Assembly: GCA_050331335.1 (NCBI GenBank)
Contig: JBHJGY010000108.1
Location: forward strand, 1 to 23,914
From: Thermohalobaculum sp050331335
GTDB lineage: Bacteria > Pseudomonadota > Alphaproteobacteria > Rhodobacterales > Rhodobacteraceae
DNA: 23,914 nucleotides
Direction: 5' to 3'
The notes beneath the pieces are model-generated. The model ran no database searches and had not been told where the DNA came from. It was given only the letters and a program-made list of their open reading frames with translations. How positions within the stretch are numbered: the first letter of the stretch is position 1; each line of letters begins with the position of its first letter. The translations under genes and the position numbers were made by a program. This document shows positions 7,686-14,435 of this stretch, piece by piece.

Positions 7686-8605
7686 TGCACCGCTCCTCCG
7701 CCCATCTGTGGTTTGTGCTGCCGGCGGTCACGTTGATGTTCGTGATCCTGATCCTGCCGGTCTTCGTCGCGCTGTTCCTCTCCTTCACGGACTACTCGCT
7801 GGGCAACACCGGCTTTGGCTGGGCCGGCTGGGAGAACTACGAGCGGATTTTCACCCGCACGACCTACGAGAAGATGTTCGGCGCGACCTTCCGCTACGTG
7901 CTGGTCGTGGTGCCGCTGTCGGTGGCGCTGGGGCTCGGGGCTGCGCTGCTGATCCAATCGGTCACCCGCTTCGGCGATCTCTACAAGACGATCTATTTCC
8001 TGCCGGTGATGGCGGCGCTCCTGGCAATGGCGATCGTCTGGGAGTTCGCGCTGCATCCCACGATCGGCATCGTCAACAAGACCCTGGCCTCCGGTTGCGG
8101 GTCGGTGCTCGAACTCGTCCCCTGGTATGCCCGTTCCTGCGCGGAGGGCTTTCCGCTCTGGCTCGGCGAGCGGGAGACGGCGATCTGGGTGGTTGCCTTC
8201 ATCGGGGTATGGCAAGGCTTCGGCTTTAACATGGTGCTCTATCTGGCCGGGCTCACCGCCGTGCCACGCGAGCTTTACCATGCCGCTGCGATGGATGGTG
8301 CGAAGACCGCCTGGGACCGCTTCCGCCTCGTGACCTGGCCGATGCTGGGGCCGACCACCGTCTTTGTCGTCACGATTTCCTGCATCCGTTCGTTCCAAGT
8401 CTTCGACACCGTAGAGGCGTTTTATCCCCAAGGCGGGGGGCCGTCGAAGTCGGCTTACGTGATGATGTTCGCGATCTACGAGAAGGCGATCCAGCAGAAC
8501 CTGATCGGGATCGGTGCCGCGATCACCGTCGTCTTCTTAGGCTTCGTCTTTATCCTAACCATGGCCCAGCGCTGGCTGGTCGAGCGGCGGGTGCACTACT
8601 CATGA
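7685..8605 (+). CDS. ABC transporter inner-membrane permease 1 (MalF/UgpA type)
   Basis: A 306-aa polytopic permease with about six membrane helices, beginning with a helix at residues 8-32. The EAA loop that contacts the ATPase is recognisable: AAAMDGAKTAWDRFRLVTWP (about 200-219). Between the third and fourth helices there is a longer periplasmic segment with two cysteines, Cys138 and Cys152 (ASGCGS and ARSCAEG), that could form a disulfide. Its start overlaps the ATPase stop and its stop overlaps the next permease start (ATGA). It pairs with permease 2 to form the heterodimeric channel. Confidence 0.92.
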   Translation: MHRSSAHLWFVLPAVTLMFVILILPVFVALFLSFTDYSLGNTGFGWAGWENYERIFTRTTYEKMFGATFRYVLVVVPLSVALGLGAALLIQSVTRFGDLYKTIYFLPVMAALLAMAIVWEFALHPTIGIVNKTLASGCGSVLELVPWYARSCAEGFPLWLGERETAIWVVAFIGVWQGFGFNMVLYLAGLTAVPRELYHAAAMDGAKTAWDRFRLVTWPMLGPTTVFVVTISCIRSFQVFDTVEAFYPQGGGPSKSAYVMMFAIYEKAIQQNLIGIGAAITVVFLGFVFILTMAQRWLVERRVHYS

Positions 8606-9630
8606 CCGACGCAACCTCGTCCCCAGAACGGCGCGCCACGGCGCGCGATCTCACGGCGCTGCGCTTTTCGACCGCCGAGGCGCTCAAGCATGTGGTGCTG
8701 ATCCTCGGCGCCCTCGTGGTGCTGCTGCCCTTCTATGTGATGGTGTCCTACTCGCTGAAGACGCCCGGGCAGATCGAGCGCAACGAGGGCGGCTTCTTTG
8801 GCACCGAGACCGAGATGCTCGATGAGCGCTGCATCGTCCGCGGCGAGCCTGGTCGGGCCGAGATCGAAGCGGCGCGCCCCGGCTATCCTGGCCTCACCGA
8901 CCGGGAGATCAAGACCTCGATGATGGCGGAGATCACCGAGCGCTGCACCGTGCACCCGGTGGTCTTCAACTACACAATGGCGTTCGCGGAGGCGCCGCTG
9001 CTGCGTTATCTGCTCAACGGCGTGATCGTCACGGTCTCGATCTTCCTCATCCAGATCGTCGTTGCGCTGCCTTGTGCCTATGCGCTGGCGAAGCTGCGCT
9101 GGTGGGGACGCGACACCGTCTTTGCCCTTGTGCTCTTTTGCCTGCTGATCCCGGTGCATGCGATCGCTCTGCCGATTTATATCATGCTGGCCAAACTCGG
9201 GCTGACCAACACCTACGCCGCGCTGATCATCCCCTGGACGATCTCCGTCTTCGGCATTTTCCTGATGCGCCAGTTCTTCATGACCGTGCCGGACGATCTG
9301 ATCGACGCGGCGCGGATGGACGGCATGACCGAGTTCGGCATCGTCTGGAAGGTCATGCTGCCGACGGCGATCCCGGCTCTGCTGGCCTTCGGGATCTTTT
9401 CGGTGGTGGCGCACTGGAACGACTATTTCTGGCCGCGCATCGTGATCACGGGCAACCGCGACCTGTTCACCCCGCCGTTGGGGTTGCGCGAGTTCAAAGG
9501 CGATGCGGACGGCTCGTTCTTCGGCCCGATGATGGCGACCGCGACGGTGATCGTGACCCCGCTCATCGTCGCCTTCCTGCTCGCCCAGCGCCGCTTCATC
9601 GAGGGGATCACCCTTTCCGGCATGAAGTGA
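8602..9630 (+). CDS. ABC transporter inner-membrane permease 2 (MalG/UgpE type)
   Basis: A 342-aa permease of the carbohydrate-type importer group. After the first helix (about 29-50) there is an unusually long periplasmic loop of about 75 residues, with Cys77 (DERCIVRG) and Cys115 (ITERCTVHP), before the core helices start at about residue 128. The EAA loop DAARMDGMTEFGIVWKVMLP is at 235-254, followed by a conserved C-terminal end (QRRFIEGITLSGMK) typical of MalG/UgpE. MalG/UgpE proteins are usually about 280-295 aa, so the loop accounts for the extra length. The start overlaps permease 1 by 4 bp. Confidence 0.92.
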   Translation: MTDATSSPERRATARDLTALRFSTAEALKHVVLILGALVVLLPFYVMVSYSLKTPGQIERNEGGFFGTETEMLDERCIVRGEPGRAEIEAARPGYPGLTDREIKTSMMAEITERCTVHPVVFNYTMAFAEAPLLRYLLNGVIVTVSIFLIQIVVALPCAYALAKLRWWGRDTVFALVLFCLLIPVHAIALPIYIMLAKLGLTNTYAALIIPWTISVFGIFLMRQFFMTVPDDLIDAARMDGMTEFGIVWKVMLPTAIPALLAFGIFSVVAHWNDYFWPRIVITGNRDLFTPPLGLREFKGDADGSFFGPMMATATVIVTPLIVAFLLAQRRFIEGITLSGMK

Positions 9631-9681
9631 GCCGCCGCGTTTCCGAGATCCCGGGCCGCATCCCCGGGCACCGCAGAGGGC

Positions 9682-9699
9682 CTGCCGGAGTTCCGGCAG
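9682..9699 (+). other. Intercistronic hairpin before the binding-protein gene
   Basis: CTGCCGG-AGTT-CCGGCAG forms a perfect 7-bp stem with a 4-nt loop in the 107-bp gap between permease 2 and the binding-protein gene. Such hairpins often act as mRNA processing or stability elements that let the binding protein be made in excess. No T-run follows, so termination is less likely. Confidence 0.4.
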
Positions 9700-9737
9700 C
9701 CCCACCCCCGACCGAGACCCTGACAGTGGAGACAAAA

Positions 9738-10982
9738 ATGACCCGCATCGCCGCCACCGCCCTCGCCCTGGTGCTCGCCGCGCCGGCCTTTGCCGAGGAC
9801 AAGATCGTCGTCGAGTTCGCCTATCCCTACAGCCACCTCTTCGACGTGACCTACGAGAAGATCCTGCCGCAGTTTTACGCCGCGCATCCGAACATCGAGA
9901 TTCGCATGCGCGCCACCTACGAGTCCTATGAAGACGGCACCAACACCATCCTGCGCGAAGCGGTCGCCGGCGACCTGCCCGACGTGACCATGCAGGGCCT
10001 CAACCGCCAGGCGATCCTCGTCGAGAAGGGCATCGCCAAATCGCTCGAGCCCTTCATCGCCGAGGAGGCCGACTTCCAGAAGGACGGCTACCACGAAGCG
10101 ATGCTCGCGCTCGGCACCTTCGGCGACGAGGTCTACGGCCTGCCTTTCTCTGTCTCGCTGCCGGTCGGCTACTACAACATGGACATCCTGAAGGCCGGCG
10201 GCATCGACACCCTGCCGACCACCTGGGACGAGGTCATCGCCGCCTGCGAAACCATGAAGGCCAACGGCATCGCCAACCCGGTGTTCTGGGGCTGGAACAT
10301 CACCGGCAACTGGTTCCTCCAGGCGCTGATGTGGAGCCAGGGCAAAGCCACGGTCGAGAACGGCGAGGTCACCCTGGCTTCCGACGAAGCCCGTGTCGCT
10401 CTCGACACCATGCATGAGATCTTCCGCGGCTGCGAGATGCAGAACCTCGAGTGGAAAGCCGCGCTTGCCTCGTTCTCGGCGGGCGAGATCGGCATGATGT
10501 TCTGGTCGACCTCGGCCCTCGGCGCCGTCGAGCGTTCGCAGGGCGACTTCGAGCTGAAGACCGGCCCGTTCCCCGGCATCGACGGCAAACCCCTCGGCCT
10601 TCCGGCTGGCGGCAACGCCGCAATGCTGGTCTCGACCTCCGAGGACCCGGAAGAGCTCGCCGCCGCCTGGGCCTGGCTGAAATTCATCACCTCGGGCGAA
10701 GGTGCCGCCGACGTGGCGCGCACCACCGGCTACATGCCGCCGAACAAGGCTGCCAACGAGATCATCCTCGCGGACTTCTACGAGGCCAACCCGAACAAGC
10801 GCACCGCGGTCGACCAGCTGCCGCTGCTGCGCGACTGGCAGGCCTATCCGGGCGACAACGGCCTCGCGATCACCCAGGTGATCTATGACGGCATCGAGTC
10901 GATCGTGGTGGGCGATGCCGAGGACATGGGCGAGCTCCAGGAAGAGCTCTCCGAAGAGGTCGCGGACCTTCTGCCGCGCTGA
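9738..10982 (+). CDS. Periplasmic substrate-binding protein of the ABC importer (UgpB/MalE-like)
   Basis: A 414-aa extracellular solute-binding protein (family 1). Residues 1-19 are a Sec signal peptide (MTRIAATALALVLAAPAFA, cleavage before EDK). The mature protein has the family's early motif YEKILPQFYAAHPNIEIRMR, then PDVTMQGLNRQAILVEKG, the domain-crossing YGLPFSVSLPVGYYNMDIL and later the GMMFWSTSALGAV and YMPPNKAA segments. It delivers the substrate to the two permeases; substrate identity is not readable, but the downstream phosphodiesterases suggest a phosphodiester. The frame is open far upstream inside permease 2, but the ATG at 9738 has GGAGA 5 nt before it and a perfect signal peptide. 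Confidence 0.93.
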   Translation: MTRIAATALALVLAAPAFAEDKIVVEFAYPYSHLFDVTYEKILPQFYAAHPNIEIRMRATYESYEDGTNTILREAVAGDLPDVTMQGLNRQAILVEKGIAKSLEPFIAEEADFQKDGYHEAMLALGTFGDEVYGLPFSVSLPVGYYNMDILKAGGIDTLPTTWDEVIAACETMKANGIANPVFWGWNITGNWFLQALMWSQGKATVENGEVTLASDEARVALDTMHEIFRGCEMQNLEWKAALASFSAGEIGMMFWSTSALGAVERSQGDFELKTGPFPGIDGKPLGLPAGGNAAMLVSTSEDPEELAAAWAWLKFITSGEGAADVARTTGYMPPNKAANEIILADFYEANPNKRTAVDQLPLLRDWQAYPGDNGLAITQVIYDGIESIVVGDAEDMGELQEELSEEVADLLPR

Positions 10983-10993
10983 ATCACAGCTTC

Positions 10994-11018
10994 GAGGGGG
11001 CGGGCGGCCCGCCCCCTC
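10994..11018 (+). terminator. Strong GC hairpin between binding-protein and phosphodiesterase genes
   Basis: GAGGGGGCGG (10994-11003) and CCGCCCCCTC (11009-11018) form a perfect 10-bp stem with a 5-nt loop, 12 bp after the binding-protein stop and 15 bp before the next ATG. The following bases are TCATC rather than a T-run, so partial termination or a 3' stabilising role for the binding-protein message fits better than full operon termination. Confidence 0.5.
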
Positions 11019-11033
11019 TCATCAGGGACGGCC

Positions 11034-11858
11034 ATGAAACTCCTCCATCTCACCGATATCCATCTCACGACGCCGGGCCAGACCATCTCCGGCCGCGACC
11101 CCAACGCCAATTTCGAACGGGCGCTGACCCATGCAATCGCCCATCACCCAGATGCCGAGGCCATGGTGATCACCGGCGATCTCTCCGATTGGGGGGATCG
11201 GGCGGATTACCTCAGGCTGCGCCAGCGGGTTGCGCAACTGCCGCTCCCCGTCCATCTGTGCATCGGCAACCATGATGAACGGGCGACCTTCCTGGAAGTC
11301 TTCCCGGACAGCGCGGACCGCGACGCCCATGTGCAGAGCGCAGCGGCGGTCTCCGGCGGGACGCTGATCCTGCTCGACACCTGGGGGCCGGAGACCCATG
11401 CGGGGCATTTCTGCGCCCGCCGCGCCGCGTGGCTCGACGAGGTGCTGGCCGACGCCGCGGCCCCGGTTTTCCTGTTCATGCACCACCCGCCGTTGCGCCT
11501 GGGTATCGCACCCATGGATCAGATCGGCCTGCTGGACTGCGAGCCGTTTGGTGACGTGGTGGCGCGGCACCGCTCTAAGATCGCGCATATCGCCTGCGGC
11601 CATGTGCATCTTCCGGTGGCCGGCTCGTTCCACGGCATCCCGGTGTCTGTGTCGCGCGGCACCAATCACGCCGCTTGGGCGGCTTTCGGGGAGACCGAAC
11701 GTTTGGTGGGCTCGGACCTGCCAGAGGCCTATGCGGTGATCCTCGCCGAAGGCCCTTCGGTCACCGTCACGATGGTCGAGTTCGGCTATGAAGGCCCGGT
11801 GCGCCGAGGCCCGTTGCCCGATTATGCCAGCTGGGACCGTACCGCGATGGACCGCTGA
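11034..11858 (+). CDS. Class III metallophosphodiesterase 1 (CpdA/GpdQ family)
   Basis: A 274-aa cytosolic calcineurin-like hydrolase. The binuclear metal site is complete: Asp8 and His10 (LTDIH), Asp49 (ITGDLSDWGD), Asn79 and His80 (IGNHDE), His150 (FMHHPP), and His190 and His192 (CGHVH). These residues and the length match the CpdA (cAMP phosphodiesterase) and GpdQ (glycerophosphodiesterase) group. No signal peptide is present, so it should act on substrate after import. Its position behind the ABC importer suggests it cleaves an imported phosphodiester rather than cAMP. It is followed 3 bp later by a homologous gene. Confidence 0.87.
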   Translation: MKLLHLTDIHLTTPGQTISGRDPNANFERALTHAIAHHPDAEAMVITGDLSDWGDRADYLRLRQRVAQLPLPVHLCIGNHDERATFLEVFPDSADRDAHVQSAAAVSGGTLILLDTWGPETHAGHFCARRAAWLDEVLADAAAPVFLFMHHPPLRLGIAPMDQIGLLDCEPFGDVVARHRSKIAHIACGHVHLPVAGSFHGIPVSVSRGTNHAAWAAFGETERLVGSDLPEAYAVILAEGPSVTVTMVEFGYEGPVRRGPLPDYASWDRTAMDR

Positions 11859-11861
11859 GGC

Positions 11862-12668
11862 GTGCGCTTCGTCACCCTCACCGACACGCATTTCGTGCCG
11901 CCCGGGGAGATGCTCTACGGCCTCGATCCCGCCGCCCGCCTCGCCCCAGCCCTCGATCTCATCGCCACACAGCATCGCGACGCGGACTTCCTGCTCATCA
12001 CCGGAGATCTGGCCCATCGCGGCGAGCCCGCGGCCTATCTGGCGCTGGCAGAGGCGCTGGCGGGCTTGCCGATCCCCGTGCATCTGATGCTGGGAAATCA
12101 CGATGCCAGGTCGGCGTTCCGCGCCGCCTTCCCCATGACCGCTGACATCCCCGGAGGCTTCGTGCAGCACCGCCACGATCTCGGCGCTGCGAGCCTGTTG
12201 TGCCTCGACACCCTGATCGACATTCCAGGCCGCCATGAAGGTGCTCTCTGCCAGACCCGGCTCTCTTGGCTCGCGGACCAACTTTCCGCCTTGCCGGCGG
12301 ACGCGCCATGGGTTTTGGCCATGCATCACCCCCCGAGCGCTCTGGGCTTGCCGAATATGGATGCGATCGCCCTTGATCCGTCCCACGCTGAGGCCCTGGC
12401 AGCCGTGATTGCAGCCCGGCCGCCGGTCCTGATGTTGTGCGGCCATGTGCATCGCCCGGTGATGGGGGTCTGGCGCGGCGTGCCCTTCCGGATCCAGCGC
12501 GCCACCGCCCACCAAGTCGCCTACCGCCCGGCGCGCAGCGAGCGGCTCATGTTCTCGCATGAGGGGCCCGAGTTCGGGGTTGTTACGCTCGAAAGAGACG
12601 GCGCGGTGGTGGTCCACACCCGCAGCTATCTCGACGAGGCCGTGGCCTTCGCCAAGCCGGCCGACTGA
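11862..12668 (+). CDS. Class III metallophosphodiesterase 2 (GpdQ-like)
   Basis: A 268-aa paralogue of the preceding protein with the same metal ligands at matching positions: Asp8 and His10 (LTDTH), Asp49 (ITGDLAHRG), Asn79 and His80 (LGNHD), His155 (AMHHPP), and His195 and His197 (CGHVH). The early segment PPGEMLYGLDP resembles the GpdQ glycerophosphodiesterase pattern (GEKLYGFID from memory). The start is GTG, 3 bp after the previous stop, with a GAGG overlapping that stop; beta-strand 1 begins at once, so no other start is feasible. Tandem copies could have split substrate specificities (for example, diester then other head groups) or form a heteromer; both are inference. Confidence 0.87.
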   Translation: MRFVTLTDTHFVPPGEMLYGLDPAARLAPALDLIATQHRDADFLLITGDLAHRGEPAAYLALAEALAGLPIPVHLMLGNHDARSAFRAAFPMTADIPGGFVQHRHDLGAASLLCLDTLIDIPGRHEGALCQTRLSWLADQLSALPADAPWVLAMHHPPSALGLPNMDAIALDPSHAEALAAVIAARPPVLMLCGHVHRPVMGVWRGVPFRIQRATAHQVAYRPARSERLMFSHEGPEFGVVTLERDGAVVVHTRSYLDEAVAFAKPAD

Positions 12669-12705
12669 GACGCGCCCGGGCTCGTCGACGGGGCCGGTTA
12701 GGAGG

Positions 12706-12730
12706 CGCGGCTCCGGAGCCCGGCTCCGCG
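12706..12730 (+). terminator. GC-rich dyad after the ABC/phosphodiesterase operon
   Basis: CGCGG (12706-12710) pairs with CCGCG (12726-12730) and encloses a 12-bp palindrome, GGCTCCGGAGCC (12709-12720). The element sits about 40 bp past the last stop of the operon and before a more AT-rich stretch. There is no T-run. Probably the operon end, but weakly supported. Confidence 0.3.
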
Positions 12731-12823
12731 GCGTGTCTCAATCTTGCCCAATTTTGGAAAGGTCCTGGTCATAATCGACTCGTATCAAATCGTCATCCGA
12801 AGCCTGTCTTGCGTGAGTCGCTC

Positions 12824-13099
12824 ATGTCCGTTGCCCTGCGCCGTTCCGAATCCACCTTCGCCCACATCGCTTGCGAGATGGCCCCGCTGCTGTCGAGGCC
12901 GGTGCCGGCTCCTGAGATCGAGGGCATCTACAGCGTTGCCGTCAAAGTTGTTCAAGGTCTGGCTTTCGCAGCGGATTGGGGCGCGCGCATGAACGAAATC
13001 GACCGTCGGCGCGCCATGGACTCTGCCGAGCGTCCGGCACGTGGCTCTTCCGCAGACGCGCTGGTTCGTGAGGTTTACTGGTTCGAGCTCGCGCGCTGA
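12824..13099 (+). CDS. Doubtful small hypothetical protein
   Basis: A 91-aa frame from an ATG at 12824 (a TTG at 12809 is also in frame). Codon third positions are mostly G/C as in the neighbours, and the segment EIEGIYSVAVKVVQGLAFAADWGARMNEID looks protein-like and amphipathic. There is no recognisable domain, no signal peptide, and no good ribosome site. An AT-richer stretch at about 12740-12800 could hold a promoter. If this is not a gene, the 531 bp between the phosphodiesterase operon and the cytochrome gene contain nothing else I can name beyond the GC dyad at 12706-12730. Confidence 0.33.
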   Translation: MSVALRRSESTFAHIACEMAPLLSRPVPAPEIEGIYSVAVKVVQGLAFAADWGARMNEIDRRRAMDSAERPARGSSADALVREVYWFELAR

Positions 13100-13199
13100 G
13101 TTCAGGGGCAACGCCCGGTCGCGCTGCCAACCCGGTAATTCTAGGCGGCAATTCGCTTTCTGTCTGATCCAGGCGTTTGGCTCCCTAACGGCCAGAGGC

Positions 13200-13580
13200 T
13201 CAACGCGCGGACGGGTCGGCTCGCTCATTCAGCCGATGGAGCACGGCAAGTGCCGCGTGGACCGTGGCACGGTCGGGCAAGCTTACCCAATCCCCATGCG
13301 CCGCTTTCATCCGTGCGAGCGCGGTGGGGCGATCGAAGCCGGGTGCCAAGCCGCCAGGGCCGACCAACGGGGGCGCCGCGCGGGTGCCCTCGCCGGACGG
13401 CCCGTGACAGACCGCGCAGGTCATTGCATAGGCGTCTGCATCCGCTCCGGGCGCGCTGATCATCGGCCGATCCGCGGGCGGGCGCTCGAAGAGCGGCGCT
13501 GCGGCCGATCCGAAGATGACCGCGGCCGCCGCCGGCATGCTGAGAAAGCTGAGCGTGACGACAAGTTCTCTGATCATCAT
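13200..13580 (-). CDS. Small monohaem c-type cytochrome, membrane-anchored or periplasmic
   Basis: A 126-aa protein with one covalent haem site, CAVCHG (Cys55, Cys58, His59), followed by a Gly/Pro-rich loop (PPLVGPGGLAPGF) and a short helix with Met91 as a possible distal ligand. The N-terminus IRELVVTLSFLSMPAAAAVIFG is a signal peptide or uncleaved anchor that would place the haem domain in the periplasm. The frame is open to 13709, but that extension is Arg-rich and non-protein-like; the ATGATG at 13575-13580 begins directly at the hydrophobic leader. It is divergent from the antenna genes, and the PpsR-like operators lie in the shared intergenic region. Role as an electron carrier for photosynthesis is a contextual guess. 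Confidence 0.8.
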   Translation of the reverse strand: MMIRELVVTLSFLSMPAAAAVIFGSAAAPLFERPPADRPMISAPGADADAYAMTCAVCHGPSGEGTRAAPPLVGPGGLAPGFDRPTALARMKAAHGDWVSLPDRATVHAALAVLHRLNERADPSAR

Positions 13581-13710
13581 GGCGGGATGTCCTGTTCTTG
13601 CCATTCGGTGCAATCGGGCCGGGCTTCGGTTTAGGCGCCTGGCGTTTCGGGCGAGTTTCCAAGGCCGGTTAATGGCGCATTCGCGGGGCGCATTTTGGGT
13701 TCGCGCCAAG

Positions 13711-13754
13711 CGTCAACTTTTTTTGACAGCTCACACTGTAATATCAAATTGACA
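13711..13754 (+). promoter_or_regulatory. Tandem PpsR/CrtJ-type operators upstream of antenna genes
   Basis: Two 18-bp dyads lie here. Site 2 (13737-13754) is an exact TGT-N12-ACA. Site 1 (13711-13728) is CGT-N12-ACA, one mismatch. The gap between them is exactly 8 bp, the arrangement known for cooperative binding of the redox-responsive repressor PpsR/CrtJ at Rhodobacter photosynthesis promoters. Each site ends in TTGACA (13723-13728 and 13749-13754), a consensus -35 hexamer, so binding would block RNA polymerase. The stretch is distinctly AT-rich against its surroundings. It lies 126 bp upstream of the antenna beta start; no convincing -10 can be fixed by eye. Confidence 0.75.
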
Positions 13755-13879
13755 ATTCCAACCTGCGGGAGCACGCTCTGAAATGTTCCGGCGCCCGTCG
13801 GGACGCACTCCGCCGAGAAAGACCCGACCATCGGGCTATCCCTCGGCCGCATTCGGATGAGGATTGGAGGAAACCGAAC

Positions 13880-14047
13880 ATGTCCGACGCACCCACCGAG
13901 AAGCCGGTGCTCAACCACACTGGCCTCACCGATGACGAAGCGAAGGAGGTCCACGCCTTCTTTATGCGCGGGATGACCATTTGGGCGGTCGCTGCGGCCG
14001 TTGCCCATATGCTCGTCTGGTCCTGGCTGCCCTGGTTCCCGGGCTGA
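13880..14047 (+). CDS. Light-harvesting antenna complex beta subunit
   Basis: A 55-aa single-span membrane polypeptide that binds bacteriochlorophyll in the antenna ring. The family pattern is clear: a polar N-terminus, TDDEAKEVHAFF with His25, one membrane helix, and the ligand His43 in AAVAHMLVWSWLPWFPG. The C-terminal run H-x-x-V-W-x-W-x-P-W-x-P-G is the LH1 (PufB) pattern rather than the LH2 beta ending; the usual Arg between W and P is Leu here. GGAGG lies 9 nt before the ATG. The alpha gene follows after 29 bp. No puf reaction-centre genes or pucC adjoin, so this is an orphan antenna operon; pufB2 or pucB would both be arguable names. Confidence 0.93.
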   Translation: MSDAPTEKPVLNHTGLTDDEAKEVHAFFMRGMTIWAVAAAVAHMLVWSWLPWFPG

Positions 14048-14076
14048 GCCGCGAAACGCACTGAGAGGAGACACCG

Positions 14077-14217
14077 ATGGATATCTGGAAAATCTGGCAG
14101 TTCGTCACCCCGCGCGAAGCCATCTTCGGCCTTGCCGGTCTGATGCTCGCGAGCTTCGTCATCCACATGATGGTTATGCTCGCCAGCGAGCGCTATGTGA
14201 CCGCGCTCCTCGGTTGA
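14077..14217 (+). CDS. Light-harvesting antenna complex alpha subunit
   Basis: A 46-aa single-span polypeptide pairing with the beta subunit. It shows the alpha-family start MDIWKIWQFVTPREAIFG, a hydrophobic helix, and the ligand His30 in LASFVIHMMVM. The part after the histidine is short and ends in SERYVTALLG. Classical LH1 alpha chains carry a Trp 11 residues after the histidine that hydrogen-bonds the pigment; here that position is Val and no Trp follows, although the preceding ERY resembles the LH1 ERF. A blue-shifted antenna is therefore possible. GAGAGGAG stands about 6 nt upstream of the ATG. Too short for many gene callers. Confidence 0.92.
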   Translation: MDIWKIWQFVTPREAIFGLAGLMLASFVIHMMVMLASERYVTALLG

Positions 14218-14435
14218 GCCGACGGTCGCCGCGCATCGCGCGCTTAATCTGGCCTTCCGACGGGCAGCGGCTCGCCGGGGGTCATTCCACGCCAGGCGTC
14301 TGGCTGAGCCCGCGCGCGATTTGGCACGCCCGGTCCCCGTCGGCAACCAGCGTTGTTTACAGCCGCCAAGGGATGGCATAGCCAAGCTCTCAGGCTGAGT
14401 TCTCGGCCGGTTGGAAGATCACAGCTAGAGCGCGC

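Noticed and set aside
9072..9737. Long N-terminal extension of the binding protein frame into permease 2
   Set aside because: Arg/His/Asp-rich shadow; the true start at 9738 has a ribosome site and signal peptide.
11022..12617. 531-aa minus-strand ORF opposite the phosphodiesterases
   Set aside because: Composition (His, Gln, Arg, Glu) is that of an antisense shadow; the plus-strand genes have full metal-site motifs.
14218..14344. Long-range inverted repeat GCCGACGG / CCGTCGGC flanking the gap after the antenna alpha gene
   Set aside because: Only 8 bp over more than 100 bp in GC-rich DNA; expected by chance.
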